Positions 33,605 through 43,358 are shown, counted from the first letter of the stretch. The stretch: 60,586 bases of DNA from Streptomyces adelaidensis (GCF_016598475.1 NZ_JAEMUX010000053.1:1-60586); one strand, 5' to 3'. Notes: a model not told the origin generated them from the sequence alone. A program made the numbers and translations.

Positions 33605-34483
33605 TCAGCCCTGTGGCGTCCGGCCTCTGATTGGGGCCGTCTCGAAAAGATCGGCGAAGTAGCTGGTTAGCGCGGCCACGGACTCCTCCGGGACGGGATC
33701 CTCGTCAGGTCCCATCGGGAGTTCGTACCGCCCGACCGGCAGCGCCGATCCCGCCTCCGCGATCCACTCTCGCAATCGGGCGGGGTCTCTGGGCTCGTCC
33801 GGAGCGAGGACGTCGTAGACCAGCGTCGCTCCGGCCGCATTGATCGCGGTGCTGAGGCCGTTGATCTCCCGCCCGCCAGTGACCTGTCCGTTCTGCAGGA
33901 GTCGCACCAGGGCCTGGGCTGTGGGGCGGTGGTCGATCAGCTCCATCCGGAGAACCGTGTGGATGAGGTCCTGGTTCCCGCAGGCGGCCACGACCGGCTC
34001 GTAGTCCGGCCCGTTCCGGAAGAGCTCAGCTGCCCACCAGAGGCGGGAGAAGCACTGACGGTCCGCAGGGCCTCGGAAGCGCTCCGCAGCGATGCGCCTG
34101 TCCGGCCTGTTCGCTGTCGCCTCCGAAAGGTGACGCCAAGCGACATACTCGGGGGCCACCGCCAGAGCGAGGTGGTTCCACAGACGCTTGTCCGCCGCCT
34201 CCCGCCGCGTCAGGCGAAGCGTGGCATGGAGCCGTGGCGCCAGCCACGCGTCGGCTCGGGTACGGTCCTCCCGAAATTCGAACATGGCGTCTTCCACCAG
34301 ACTCCGGATCGGTTCGACCGACCACCTGGCGTCGTCTTCGGGCAGCGGCTCGACGACCTTGGCGAGATCGATGCCGCCGTGCACCTGTTCGCTTCTGAGC
34401 AGTTCCTCGGTGAGGAACGGATCGACGGCCGAGGTGGCGAGCAGCGCCAAGCGCTCCGGTACGTGGCTCGGTTGGGTGATCAC
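33605..34483 (-). CDS. DUF6339-like protein of the defence island
   Basis: The 292-residue soluble, mostly helical protein contains DLAKVVEPLPEDDARW, WNHLALAVAPEYVAWRHL and CFSRLWWAAELFRNG. The pattern matches what I recall as DUF6339 (unknown function), common in actinobacterial conflict loci. No catalytic motif is recognised. Its start overlaps the stop of the upstream gene (ATGA at 34480-34483). It is the last gene of the minus operon that begins with XRE-GHKL. Confidence 0.7.
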   Translation of the reverse strand: MITQPSHVPERLALLATSAVDPFLTEELLRSEQVHGGIDLAKVVEPLPEDDARWSVEPIRSLVEDAMFEFREDRTRADAWLAPRLHATLRLTRREAADKRLWNHLALAVAPEYVAWRHLSEATANRPDRRIAAERFRGPADRQCFSRLWWAAELFRNGPDYEPVVAACGNQDLIHTVLRMELIDHRPTAQALVRLLQNGQVTGGREINGLSTAINAAGATLVYDVLAPDEPRDPARLREWIAEAGSALPVGRYELPMGPDEDPVPEESVAALTSYFADLFETAPIRGRTPQG

Positions 34484-35475
34484 GTCTCGCTCTCCCGGTT
34501 CATCTGTTCCAGACTTCGGATGGCATAGGCAAGCGCCTTGGAGGCATCGGCGCGGCGGACCGCCGCGTAGTGGATGCGGGTCTGGAGCTCCACCCAGCCC
34601 GATTCGCCCGTGCGTCGGCGATGCACCTGGCGTAGGGCCTCTTCGACATGCACACCAGGAATCACGTCCGGGAGCATCTCCCGCAGAACCTCGCCCTGCC
34701 AGTCGGTCGGGAAGACCGGGCCGCCACCGGGTTCCACCTCCAGATCACCGATGGCCCCGTGAAACACCGCGATCCAGACATCGGTGGCCATCTGAGCGAC
34801 CAGGAGGTCACGCACCTTGCTGTCCACACCGGAGCCACTGCTGTCCAACAGCCCGATGACACCCTCGACATCGGTGTTCACGAACACGGTGGGGACCCGG
34901 GCCGAGGTGTCCACTATCCAGGGCGCGTCGGCGTATGCCAGCAGCCACTCCCGGGAACTCCTCTTGAACGAGGCTTTCTGTACGTCCAGTTGGAACCCGC
35001 GGACCGGCTCGTCGGAGACCGTGTCGACGACCCAGTTCCGGTCGGTCTCGGCGATCGACCGTCCCTGTACTCCCTCCACCGTGCCGACGGCGTGCACGGA
35101 GAGGGAAGCCCGCCCCAAGTGATCGTCGCGGAACACCTCCAGGGAGCCCGACCAGTCGCGGCCGTCCTCGGCGTCACGCGTCAGCGCCGCAGAGGTCCGG
35201 ACATTGGTTTCGCCGTCCGTCAGTACGGCGAGGACGCACAGGTCGGACCAGGCCGCGTCCGACGCTGTCGCCCCTGGCGGCAGCGTCGCCGAGAGGCCGA
35301 TCGTGGCGCTCACCCAGTCGGTGTGGCCCGCGATACCGAGTGCGACGGCCTGCTGCTGCGTCGAGTACGCGGTGGTCTCCAGCTGATCGCGGGTGCCATC
35401 AGAAAGTTTGAGAGAGACGGAGCTGACTCTGAGAACGACGGGCCGGTTGAGGCGCTTGTACGGGTAGATCTTCAC
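34480..35475 (-). CDS. Unknown protein in the XRE-GHKL operon
   Basis: The 331-residue protein starts MKIYPYKRLNRPVVLRVSSV. The first two thirds look beta-rich (GLSATLPPGATASDAAWSD, DDHLGRASLSVHAVG). The last third is helical (VHVEEALRQVHRRRTGESGW ... KALAYAIRSLEQMNRE). No TM segment, signal or known domain is visible. It starts 3 bases after the stop of the GHKL ATPase gene and overlaps the DUF6339-like gene by 4 bases, so all three should be made together and may form a complex (inference). Confidence 0.7.
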   Translation of the reverse strand: MKIYPYKRLNRPVVLRVSSVSLKLSDGTRDQLETTAYSTQQQAVALGIAGHTDWVSATIGLSATLPPGATASDAAWSDLCVLAVLTDGETNVRTSAALTRDAEDGRDWSGSLEVFRDDHLGRASLSVHAVGTVEGVQGRSIAETDRNWVVDTVSDEPVRGFQLDVQKASFKRSSREWLLAYADAPWIVDTSARVPTVFVNTDVEGVIGLLDSSGSGVDSKVRDLLVAQMATDVWIAVFHGAIGDLEVEPGGGPVFPTDWQGEVLREMLPDVIPGVHVEEALRQVHRRRTGESGWVELQTRIHYAAVRRADASKALAYAIRSLEQMNRESET

Positions 35476-35478
35476 GCG

Positions 35479-37632
35479 TCACTCCCCCTTGCCGGCGCGG
35501 AGTTCGAGGACGAGGCGGGTGAGCGTGGTCCTGACCGGGTGGCTGGTGACGTCGGTGGATCCTCGGAACTTCGCGCGACGTGTGCCGGGCGCGAATCGCA
35601 AAATCCCGTCCGCCACCTCACAGCCCTCGACGGCCACCAGCTCTGCCCAGTCCAGCTTCGGACGGCCGCCCGAGCGCACGTCGAGCTGAGCGACCGGCGC
35701 CATCGGGACAATCTCGTCCCCGCGCGGGATGCTCACCTCCGCGGTGATCCGCCACTCCCCGTCGTCGCCGACCGTCGCGTCGAGCCCGTCCAGGACTGGA
35801 ACGACCGGCCCGGAGGGTGCCTTGGCCTTGGGTCTCGTCTTCACGGTCAACGCCTTGCGCAGGGCCTCACCGCCTTCGCGGCTACCGCGCTTCGGACGCG
35901 CGACGAGTTCTCTCACCGCGCCGTTGACCTCGGCGGTCAGCGCATTGATCCGCCGGTATGCGGAAGGCGACCAGCGCAGGCTCAGCTCCTCCGTCTGCCC
36001 CCAGCGGTCGTGCTCGGGTGGCTCCGCCGCACGCAGGAACTCCTCGGCCTCCTTCGCGAAGGGGGCCGATTCGCCGGCGGCCTCGCCCACCAGGAGAACG
36101 GCCTGGAACGGGTTCGTGCCGAGCGGGAGATTGGGGACCCCGGCCGTCTTGACGGTCATGCGGTTGCCCCGTAGCGAATGCACCTGGTTCTTCGCTCCGT
36201 CCCGGCTCTCGGCGTCGGTGGCCAGGTCGGTGACCAACAGGACCGCTTGGTGTGTCCCGAGGGTCCCCCGGGCTCCTCCGGACAGCGGCAGCTTCAGCGG
36301 AACACTGCGCGCCGCCACCTGGCCGGCTTCGAGGAGCCGGTCCACAGTGGTGCCCTCGTAGTGTGCCCGCAGGGCACGAGTCCGGGCGGGCTGCTCGGCG
36401 GACGGGTCCACCTGCTTCTCCGGTACGACCACTTCGCCGTTGCGAAGGGCACGGACGGAGACCTCCAGGAGGGGAAGTCTGGTACCCCCGCCTGTCATCG
36501 CGGCCCAGAAGTCGCGCCCCAGCGCCTCAACCAGACGCCGGTGCATCCGGCGGATGTCGCGCGTGTCCTCGGCGCCCTCGTCATCGATGGTCTCGTCGTC
36601 GAGATCGGACCCGTTCTCCTCAAGGCTGGCCACGTCGTGCGCGCCGACGATGAGGAAGGAGGTGCCGGGTTCGTCGCTCTCCCGGGCGAGATGCAGACGA
36701 GCGACGGTCTCCTCGTCCGCCCACCAGGAACGCGCGACCCTCGCGCCGGGAGAGTCAGGATCCGGGCGCCCGAACCAGGCGGGGCCCGCGTACGGCTCGC
36801 CGTCGACCTCGCGCCATGGCAGTTCGAGGCGTCCGATGACCCGTCGCTCCGTACGTCCCTCGTGGGACACGGACAGAGTGGAGTTGATGAGTACGAGCCC
36901 CAAGGCGCTTGTGGCCCACAGGGTCGCCTTGCCCAGGCCGTACGAACCGCCCGCACCGTGCCCCGACTTGAGACTTTCCAGTTGCCGCCTGACCACGGCG
37001 GCGAACTTGCCGTCCGCGTAGTCGTCTCCGACGAGCCCTGACGCGTTGTAGTCGTCGACCCGCAGCAGGACCAGTCGGCCCTTCTCGTACATGTCGCGCA
37101 CTCCGGCGTCCACGACCCGGCCGACCTTCTGACTTCCCGCACCCTCCGAGACGGCGGAGTAGTGGGGAAAGAGGTCGTTCCAGAGGATCGCCTCGCGGAA
37201 GGTGTCGAGCGTCTCCCCGGTCAGCTCATGCAGGGTGTAGCGGACCCTGACAGGTCGACCGTTCTCGGTGAGGCGTTCGTCGAGACTGTTCTGACAGGTC
37301 TCTCGGGCCAGCACCTGCACATCGGCGTCGAAGGCGAAGGCCGCGGCGTTGCCCAGGTCACGACCGCCGTCGGGGTAGCCGGGGCGGTGGTACCAGGTGA
37401 TCGGCAGACCGGCCTGGGTGTCGGTGGTACGGGTGTGCACCGTGCCGACGTCCGTGCCGAGCGCCTTGGCGATGTCCACCATGACGGTCGGGCGGGGGGT
37501 CGATCTCCCTGTGATCCACGCGGAGATGGCCGCCCTGGTCAGGTCGAGCTCCAGGGCCAGTTCGGCCTGTGTCTTCCCCGCGAGCTTGAGCTGACGGGCC
37601 AACCAGGGCCCGAACTCCTCACCTGTGTCCAC
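35479..37632 (-). CDS. XRE helix-turn-helix fused to a GHKL (MutL/Hsp90-type) ATPase
   Basis: The 717-residue protein has an N-terminal XRE HTH (residues 10-60; KTQAELALELDLTRAAISAW), then a GHKL ATPase: N-box ARETCQNSLD (E111, N115, D118), a G1-like LLRVDDYNASGLVGDD, and a G2-like GHGAGGSYGLGKATLWATS. A long C-terminal region ends in a beta-rich segment (GEWRITAEVSIPRGDEIVPM ... GSTDVTSHPVRTTLTRLVLE). GTG 37632. It heads the minus operon and is divergent from the helicase operon, with inverted repeats upstream. It may both sense infection through the ATPase and regulate the island (inference). Confidence 0.85.
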   Translation of the reverse strand: MDTGEEFGPWLARQLKLAGKTQAELALELDLTRAAISAWITGRSTPRPTVMVDIAKALGTDVGTVHTRTTDTQAGLPITWYHRPGYPDGGRDLGNAAAFAFDADVQVLARETCQNSLDERLTENGRPVRVRYTLHELTGETLDTFREAILWNDLFPHYSAVSEGAGSQKVGRVVDAGVRDMYEKGRLVLLRVDDYNASGLVGDDYADGKFAAVVRRQLESLKSGHGAGGSYGLGKATLWATSALGLVLINSTLSVSHEGRTERRVIGRLELPWREVDGEPYAGPAWFGRPDPDSPGARVARSWWADEETVARLHLARESDEPGTSFLIVGAHDVASLEENGSDLDDETIDDEGAEDTRDIRRMHRRLVEALGRDFWAAMTGGGTRLPLLEVSVRALRNGEVVVPEKQVDPSAEQPARTRALRAHYEGTTVDRLLEAGQVAARSVPLKLPLSGGARGTLGTHQAVLLVTDLATDAESRDGAKNQVHSLRGNRMTVKTAGVPNLPLGTNPFQAVLLVGEAAGESAPFAKEAEEFLRAAEPPEHDRWGQTEELSLRWSPSAYRRINALTAEVNGAVRELVARPKRGSREGGEALRKALTVKTRPKAKAPSGPVVPVLDGLDATVGDDGEWRITAEVSIPRGDEIVPMAPVAQLDVRSGGRPKLDWAELVAVEGCEVADGILRFAPGTRRAKFRGSTDVTSHPVRTTLTRLVLELRAGKGE

Positions 37633-37695
37633 GTGCCACCTGTTCTTCTCCTCGGAGCCGCGTGCGGCTCGCAGGCGACTACCCAGGAGGCTAAT

Positions 37696-37728
37696 TTGAC
37701 ACCGAGAGCACTGTCAACCAAAAGTTGA
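37696..37728 (-). promoter_or_regulatory. Inverted repeats / promoter region of the XRE-GHKL operon
   Basis: TTGACA (37696) and TGTCAA (37712) are inverted arms 10 bases apart. TCAAC (37714) and GTTGA (37724) form another pair 5 bases apart. TTGACA read on the minus strand (37717-37712) is a good -35. Overlap of a -35 and palindromes suggests autoregulation by the XRE domain. Confidence 0.5.
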
Positions 37729-37818
37729 TCGAACTCGTACACCAGGAATCACCTAGACCAGTAGGTCGAGTTGCCCGATTTTGAGACTATTTACGCCGAA
37801 CTCCACACATGAGGCGAG

Positions 37819-37845
37819 CAACTCCCCGCTCCCGATAGGGAGTTG
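37819..37845. promoter_or_regulatory. 8-bp-arm inverted repeat in the divergent control region
   Basis: CAACTCCC and GGGAGTTG are perfect arms around 11 bases. A second nearby pair, CTAGACC/GGTCGAG (37753-37770), has one mismatch. The region 37633-38180 is unusually AT-rich for this genome and has no other gene, so it is probably the shared control region of both island operons. Confidence 0.5.
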
Positions 37846-38180
37846 AAGTTGCCCCCCATTGACCCCATGCTCGATGTTCGGTAATCTGTGCGGTGGCGGA
37901 AAATTTCGCCTCGCTTGCGAACCCGAATTCAAGACGGGAGGATCAGGCGGCCTGGACGGAAGTGTGTCCATATTCGGTATCAAGGGCCAAAAGCCTGTAA
38001 CCGCAGCTCAAACTCGCACGAGTATCTCCTCGCTAAATTAAGCGCTGTCTACACCAGAGCCACACCTGCTAACCTAATCACGGGGAAACGTTTCACCCAA
38101 GATTTTGGACACCTTATTGCCCACGGGGGTCAGTTGTGCCTGGATGGGCACCCCTGTGACGACACGACAGGGGGACCATC

Positions 38181-38390
38181 ATGGACGAACCGTCCTACAA
38201 CTATGACCTGGACTCGAACCGGGGACGGGGTGCGCTCGAAATGGACATTAGGACAGGAAAGGTGGAGATGAAGTCGGCTGCGGACATTTTGAAGGGCCAC
38301 CCCTGCGAAAATGAATTTGTCGACATGTTCCCTTGCCTGGCGCACGGGATTCAGGAACCGCCCGACGACAGCACCTCCCCTACGACCTGA
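38181..38390 (+). CDS. Small orphan protein in the island control region
   Basis: The 69-residue protein (MDEPSYNYDLDSNRGRG ... GIQEPPDDSTSPTT) has a strong GGGGGA ribosome site 6 bases before ATG. It is acidic, with two Cys in HPCENEFVDMFPCLAHG, and no TM segment. It precedes the helicase operon in the same orientation by 201 bases. No family recognised. It could be a regulator, decoy or leader peptide. Confidence 0.6.
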   Translation: MDEPSYNYDLDSNRGRGALEMDIRTGKVEMKSAADILKGHPCENEFVDMFPCLAHGIQEPPDDSTSPTT

Positions 38391-38591
38391 CCTCCGCCAC
38401 GCCACGAGAGGTCGGAGACCCCTTCAGGGCACACTGAATCAGCGCCTTCACCAGCACAAACGCTCGAAGGCGTTGATGCGCCACCCCTCCGGCACCAGTC
38501 GAACGCTTATGGGCCGGCCGCGCAAAGTCAGCAGCTGGCCCATCACGCGCACTTTCGCCCGAATCCTTGACACCTCAGGAGTGCAGGACCC

Positions 38592-41500
38592 GTGTCATCT
38601 TCATTGTCTCCGGTAATTCAAACCGTCGTCGAGCAGTCTTCCCGTGTCTTGCAAACGTACGCCGTAGACCCCGGTCTCGTGGCTGAGCACGCAAATGGAG
38701 AGCGCCGTATCACCCAGGGCGGATACGGTGATCGTCAGCTCTTCGAACTCGTCCAGAACGCGGCCGACGAAATCGCTGACGAGCCCGGCGGGAGAGTTCA
38801 CGTCGTCCTCACAGAAACCCATCTGTACTGCGCGAACGAAGGAAATCCTGTCACCCCTGAGGGTGCGGAAACTATTCTTCGAATGAGCATGTCGAAGAAG
38901 CGCGGAGGACAGATCGGAAGGTTCGGTGTGGGCGTAAAATCTGTCCTCGTCGTGACCGACGCACCAGAATTCTTCAGCAGCACCGGAAGTTTCGGATTCG
39001 ACCGCGCCTGGTCGTACGAGCAAATCAAGAACGTGCCCGGCGTGGCTGCCAGGAACGGTCCAGAATTCGACGCCCCTGTTCTCCGGATGGCGCGTCCCCT
39101 CGACGTGCAGGCCGAGCGTGCTGCCGACCCTGTCCTGCACGAGCTGCTGACCTGGGCAACCACCGTCGTACGCCTGCCCTTGCTGCCGAAGGCGGACCGC
39201 CGGCTGGGTCTGGACATGCACGGCGGGCGTGCCAAGGAGCACGGCGAACCCCGCGACGAGTTCCCCGTGGGTTTCCAGCTCTTCTCACCGCACGTGGCGA
39301 AGGTCGTGCTTGAAGACCGTCGTCCCCGCCCTGTTGCTCGCCGAATCCTGGCCACGAAGCAGGCCGGTGACCTGCACACCGTGATCGAGGAAAGGACCGG
39401 GAAAACCGCCACCACCATCCGCTGGCGCGTGTTCACCACCACGCACACGCCCGGTCCTGCGGCCCGCGCGGACGCCGGCGAACTCCATGACCGCGTCTCC
39501 CTCGACCTCTCCTGGGGTGTTCCCGCCCTGGAGAAAGACCCGGCCTCCGGCCTCTACGTCAACTCGCGGACCCGTGGACGCGGTAGGTTCTGGTCCTTCT
39601 TCCCGACCAAGTACGAGATGTCGTTGAGCGGCATCCTCAACGGAGCGTGGAAGACCAACGAAGACCGGCAGAACCTGCTCGACTCCTCCCCCTTCAACCA
39701 GGAGATGATCAGGGCCTCGGCGGCGTTGGTCGTCGACTCGCTTCCCGCTCTGTCGCCCGCAGAGGACCCGGCCGCCTACCTCCCCTTGCTTCCCGGGCGA
39801 GTCAAGGAGGCGATCAGCTGGGCCGACGAGTTCCTGACCCGGGAAGTCTGGGCCCGCGCCGCGACCCGTCCGTCGCTGCCCGACCAGGACGGTGTGCTGC
39901 GCGCCCCCGCCGAACTGCGCGTCCACCCCCGGTTCGACAAGAAGGACCTGAAGAGGTTGGCCGGGTGGCTGCGGATGTGGCACGAGTGCCCCGGTCGCCC
40001 CTCGAACTGGCTGCACCCGAGCGTCGAAGCCGATTCCCTGCGCTCGGGAAAGGTCGAGCACATCCTCGACGCGGCCAGGCACGAGCGGGCGAATGTTCGC
40101 GCATGGCTGGAGGCCCTGGTCGGGAGCGGTACCGCCGAGGCCTCGGCCGTGGCGGTCCGGATCCTCGCAGACATGATCGAGGTTGGCTCACCCTTCGTGG
40201 AGGAGGCCCGCAAGGCACGCATCGTGCTCACCGAGGAGCACGGACTCGTCTCCCCCGTGCGCGGCCGGGTGTTCCGCCGTGCGGACCAGGGTGGGCTGCG
40301 TGAGTCCCTCGTCTACGTGGACGACGCACTCGCCCAGGACCCGTCGTTGGCCCATGCGCTCAACGTCCTCGGCATCCGCGAGGCGGACGTCGAGGGGCGC
40401 TTCGTCAGCGTCCTCGACCAGGGCTTCGACGGCTACCGGGACGCCGAGTGGCAGCGATTCTGGGAACTGTTCCGTAAGGCCGGGATCCGCCAGTTGACGC
40501 ACAAGGTGTTGGAGCGGGTTGCAACGCCCGCCTCCACGCTGCGCGTGCGGACCGCCGACGGAAAGTTCCAGCCGATCCAGGACTGCATGCTTCCGGGCAG
40601 GGTGGTCGACGCGCAGCGTGACCCGACCGTCGCCGTCGACATGGCGTTCCACTCCGACGACGTCGCCTTCTTCGCCCAGGTCGGTCTACGGGACCGGCCC
40701 ACCACCGGAGTGCGCCCGATAGAGGGCGAGGCCTGGTTCGAGGAGTACAGGGAAGCCATGCATTCTGCCTATCTGCGCACTTTGGACAGCCACGCGCAGC
40801 GCCCTGCCCTGAGCCGAATGAGGGTCGAGGGAGCCGCCATCGGGGGCCCGCTCCACCTGTTCCGCGTGCTCTCCGAAGAGTCCCGGGCCGCCTTCCTCAA
40901 GGCACTTCCCGACGACGCCGTGGTGGACAACTGGACCCGTCAGATCGGTGCGCAGGGCAGCACCCGACAGGCTGTGCCGTCCCCTATCCGCTGGATGTTG
41001 TGGAATTACGGCACGATCGCCAGCTCCCAGGGAATCAAACCGCTGAAGGAAGCCGTCGGCCCCCAGCTCACCGCCTATCGCGATGTGCTGCCGGTCGCCG
41101 ACCTGTCGGCCGAGAAGGCCCGCAAACTGCGGCTTCCGTCCACCGTCGACGAGGTTCCTGCAGACCGTTGGGACGCGCTCGTCGACGAGGTGTCCCGGAG
41201 CGAGGACGACTCCTTCGTGGGCGCCACCTACGTGATGCTGACCCGGTTCGGCGCGGACTTCCCCGAGGACGCTCTCACCCGCTGCCGTATCGGCGACAGT
41301 TGGGGAACCCGTCCCGACGACGAGATCACGCTCGCCGTCGGAGCCGCCGAGTATCAGGTACTCCGCGCCGAGCAGCTCCCCGCGCTGCTTGTGCCGACTG
41401 TCGGGGACGCCGAGCTGATGGTCAAGAAGTGGGGCATGCACCGCTACGCCGACGTGATCAGTCTGGAGACCCGTGAGGTGGTCGAGGGCGATCCGGTGCC

Positions 41501-43358
41501 ACTTGTCGAGCTGTATCCCGGCCTGCGCCGACACCTCAACAGCTCCAACCGGAACAGCGCGGTGCAGCGGTGCACCGAGCTGGAGGAGGTCACTCGCACG
41601 CCCAACGGCACCCAGGCCACAGCCCTGGACGCCGTCCGTCAGGACGGCACCGTCAAGGTCCGTGTCCCGCTGGAGCCCGAACCGATGCTCCGCCTGATCG
41701 ACCGCGAACTCGGGTTGGGCCTGGGCGCCTCCGGCTGCCGGGCGGTGCTCGAACACCAGGACCGCATGGCTCGGGACAGTGCGACGCAGGCAGCCCGAAA
41801 GGCCGTTCGCGACACCGCGGACGTGGTCACCAAGATCGAGCTGTTGGTCGGGGCGGAGGCGCTCCGAATCGGCCTCCCCGAAGGGCTGATGGAGGCAGAA
41901 CTACAGGCGGCCGACGGCGTCCAACCATCGGGGCGGCGGATCGCGCAGATGGCTTTCAACGCCCACGGCGACGGTGTCCTCCATCAACACGCCCGCGACA
42001 TCCAGGCGCGGTTCCCCGACGCCCCCGTCTCCTACACCGGCTCCTCGTCCGCCGTCGCCTTCGTGTCGGACCTGAAACTGCCGCTGTCCTTCGCGGGCTC
42101 GCGGACGCCGCCCCGGCCGGCGTTCGAGATTGTCGAGGGTCCTCGGGACTTCCCGAGCCTCCACGCGTACCAGGAGGATCTGGTCCGCAACATCACCACC
42201 ATGCTCGACCGCCTCGCTCCCCAGCGCGGCATGCTGTCGCTGCCGACCGGCGCGGGCAAGACCCGGATCACCGCCGAGGCTGTGATCCGCTGGGTCAAGC
42301 GCGTCGGTGACCTTGACGGACCACTGCTGTGGATCGCGCAGAGCGACGAACTGTGCGAACAAGCCGTACAAAGCTGGAAGTTCGTCTGGAGCAAGGTCGG
42401 CGCGGAGCGCCCTCTGACCATCAGCCGGCTCTGGAGCGGTAACGAGGTCGGGAACGTCGTCGACCATCCCCACCTGGTGGTCGCCACCGACGCCAAACTG
42501 GAGCGCTGTCTGGACACCGAACCGTACACATGGCTGCGCCAGGCCGCGCTGGTGATCGTGGATGAGGCCCACACCGCGATCTCCAAGCGGTACACCGAGA
42601 TCCTGCGGCAGTTGGGGCTCACCCAGTACGAGACCGGTCGGCACCTGCTCGGCCTGACGGCCACGCCCTTCCGCAACACCAACGAGGAGGAGACTCGCCG
42701 CTTGGTCGGGCGCTTCGGGAACCGTCGGCTCGACGAGGGTGTCTTCCCGTCCGGTGATCCGTACCGGGACCTCCAGGAGTGGGGGATGCTCGCGCAGGTG
42801 GAGCACCACACCCTGGAAGGCGGTCGGATCGAACTGACGCGTGACGAGAAGGCGCAGGCCGAACGGATGGCGATGCTGTCCCGTGCCGCCGAGCAACGGC
42901 TCGCCGACGACCACGCGCGCAGCAGGCGCATCGTCGACTCGGTGGCCGACCTGCCTGACAACTGGCCGACGCTGATCTTCGCCACCTCCGTCGACCATGC
43001 CAAGTACCTGTCAGCCATGCTCAACGACCGGGGAATCCGGTCCGCAGCCGTGGACGCGACGACCAGCGACCAGGACCGTAAATCGCGCGTCGAGAAGTTC
43101 CGCGACGGACGCATCCGGGTGCTCACCAACTACGGCGTGCTCGCCCAGGGATTCGACGCTCCGGCCACCCGTGCCGTGGTCGTGGCCCGACCCGTCTACA
43201 GCACCAACGTCTACCAACAGATGATCGGTCGCGGTCTGCGCGGTCCACTCAACGGTGGCAAGGACACCTGCCTGATCCTGAACGTCAGCGACAACATCGC
43301 CAACTTCGACACCCGACTCGCCTTCACCCAGTTCGAGCACCTGTGGAGCAGAAAGTGA
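38592..43358 (+). CDS. GHKL (Hsp90/sacsin-like) ATPase fused to SF2 helicase
   Basis: The 1588-residue protein has a GHKL domain at the N-terminus: N-box GDRQLFELVQNAADE (E52, N56, D59), CANEGNP (81-87) and GQIGRFGVGVKSVL (106-119). A long unassigned middle (about 300-1190) follows, then a SF2 helicase: Walker A PTGAGKT (1218-1224), DEAH (1324-1327), TATPF, LTNYGVLAQGFDAP and QMIGRGLR (1543-1550). Start GTG 38592 with AGGA/AGGAG upstream. It heads a four-gene operon with 4-base overlaps. The combination of an Hsp90-like sensor/chaperone ATPase and a helicase in one chain suggests an anti-phage DNA-processing engine (inference). Confidence 0.88.
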   Translation: MSSSLSPVIQTVVEQSSRVLQTYAVDPGLVAEHANGERRITQGGYGDRQLFELVQNAADEIADEPGGRVHVVLTETHLYCANEGNPVTPEGAETILRMSMSKKRGGQIGRFGVGVKSVLVVTDAPEFFSSTGSFGFDRAWSYEQIKNVPGVAARNGPEFDAPVLRMARPLDVQAERAADPVLHELLTWATTVVRLPLLPKADRRLGLDMHGGRAKEHGEPRDEFPVGFQLFSPHVAKVVLEDRRPRPVARRILATKQAGDLHTVIEERTGKTATTIRWRVFTTTHTPGPAARADAGELHDRVSLDLSWGVPALEKDPASGLYVNSRTRGRGRFWSFFPTKYEMSLSGILNGAWKTNEDRQNLLDSSPFNQEMIRASAALVVDSLPALSPAEDPAAYLPLLPGRVKEAISWADEFLTREVWARAATRPSLPDQDGVLRAPAELRVHPRFDKKDLKRLAGWLRMWHECPGRPSNWLHPSVEADSLRSGKVEHILDAARHERANVRAWLEALVGSGTAEASAVAVRILADMIEVGSPFVEEARKARIVLTEEHGLVSPVRGRVFRRADQGGLRESLVYVDDALAQDPSLAHALNVLGIREADVEGRFVSVLDQGFDGYRDAEWQRFWELFRKAGIRQLTHKVLERVATPASTLRVRTADGKFQPIQDCMLPGRVVDAQRDPTVAVDMAFHSDDVAFFAQVGLRDRPTTGVRPIEGEAWFEEYREAMHSAYLRTLDSHAQRPALSRMRVEGAAIGGPLHLFRVLSEESRAAFLKALPDDAVVDNWTRQIGAQGSTRQAVPSPIRWMLWNYGTIASSQGIKPLKEAVGPQLTAYRDVLPVADLSAEKARKLRLPSTVDEVPADRWDALVDEVSRSEDDSFVGATYVMLTRFGADFPEDALTRCRIGDSWGTRPDDEITLAVGAAEYQVLRAEQLPALLVPTVGDAELMVKKWGMHRYADVISLETREVVEGDPVPLVELYPGLRRHLNSSNRNSAVQRCTELEEVTRTPNGTQATALDAVRQDGTVKVRVPLEPEPMLRLIDRELGLGLGASGCRAVLEHQDRMARDSATQAARKAVRDTADVVTKIELLVGAEALRIGLPEGLMEAELQAADGVQPSGRRIAQMAFNAHGDGVLHQHARDIQARFPDAPVSYTGSSSAVAFVSDLKLPLSFAGSRTPPRPAFEIVEGPRDFPSLHAYQEDLVRNITTMLDRLAPQRGMLSLPTGAGKTRITAEAVIRWVKRVGDLDGPLLWIAQSDELCEQAVQSWKFVWSKVGAERPLTISRLWSGNEVGNVVDHPHLVVATDAKLERCLDTEPYTWLRQAALVIVDEAHTAISKRYTEILRQLGLTQYETGRHLLGLTATPFRNTNEEETRRLVGRFGNRRLDEGVFPSGDPYRDLQEWGMLAQVEHHTLEGGRIELTRDEKAQAERMAMLSRAAEQRLADDHARSRRIVDSVADLPDNWPTLIFATSVDHAKYLSAMLNDRGIRSAAVDATTSDQDRKSRVEKFRDGRIRVLTNYGVLAQGFDAPATRAVVVARPVYSTNVYQQMIGRGLRGPLNGGKDTCLILNVSDNIANFDTRLAFTQFEHLWSRK

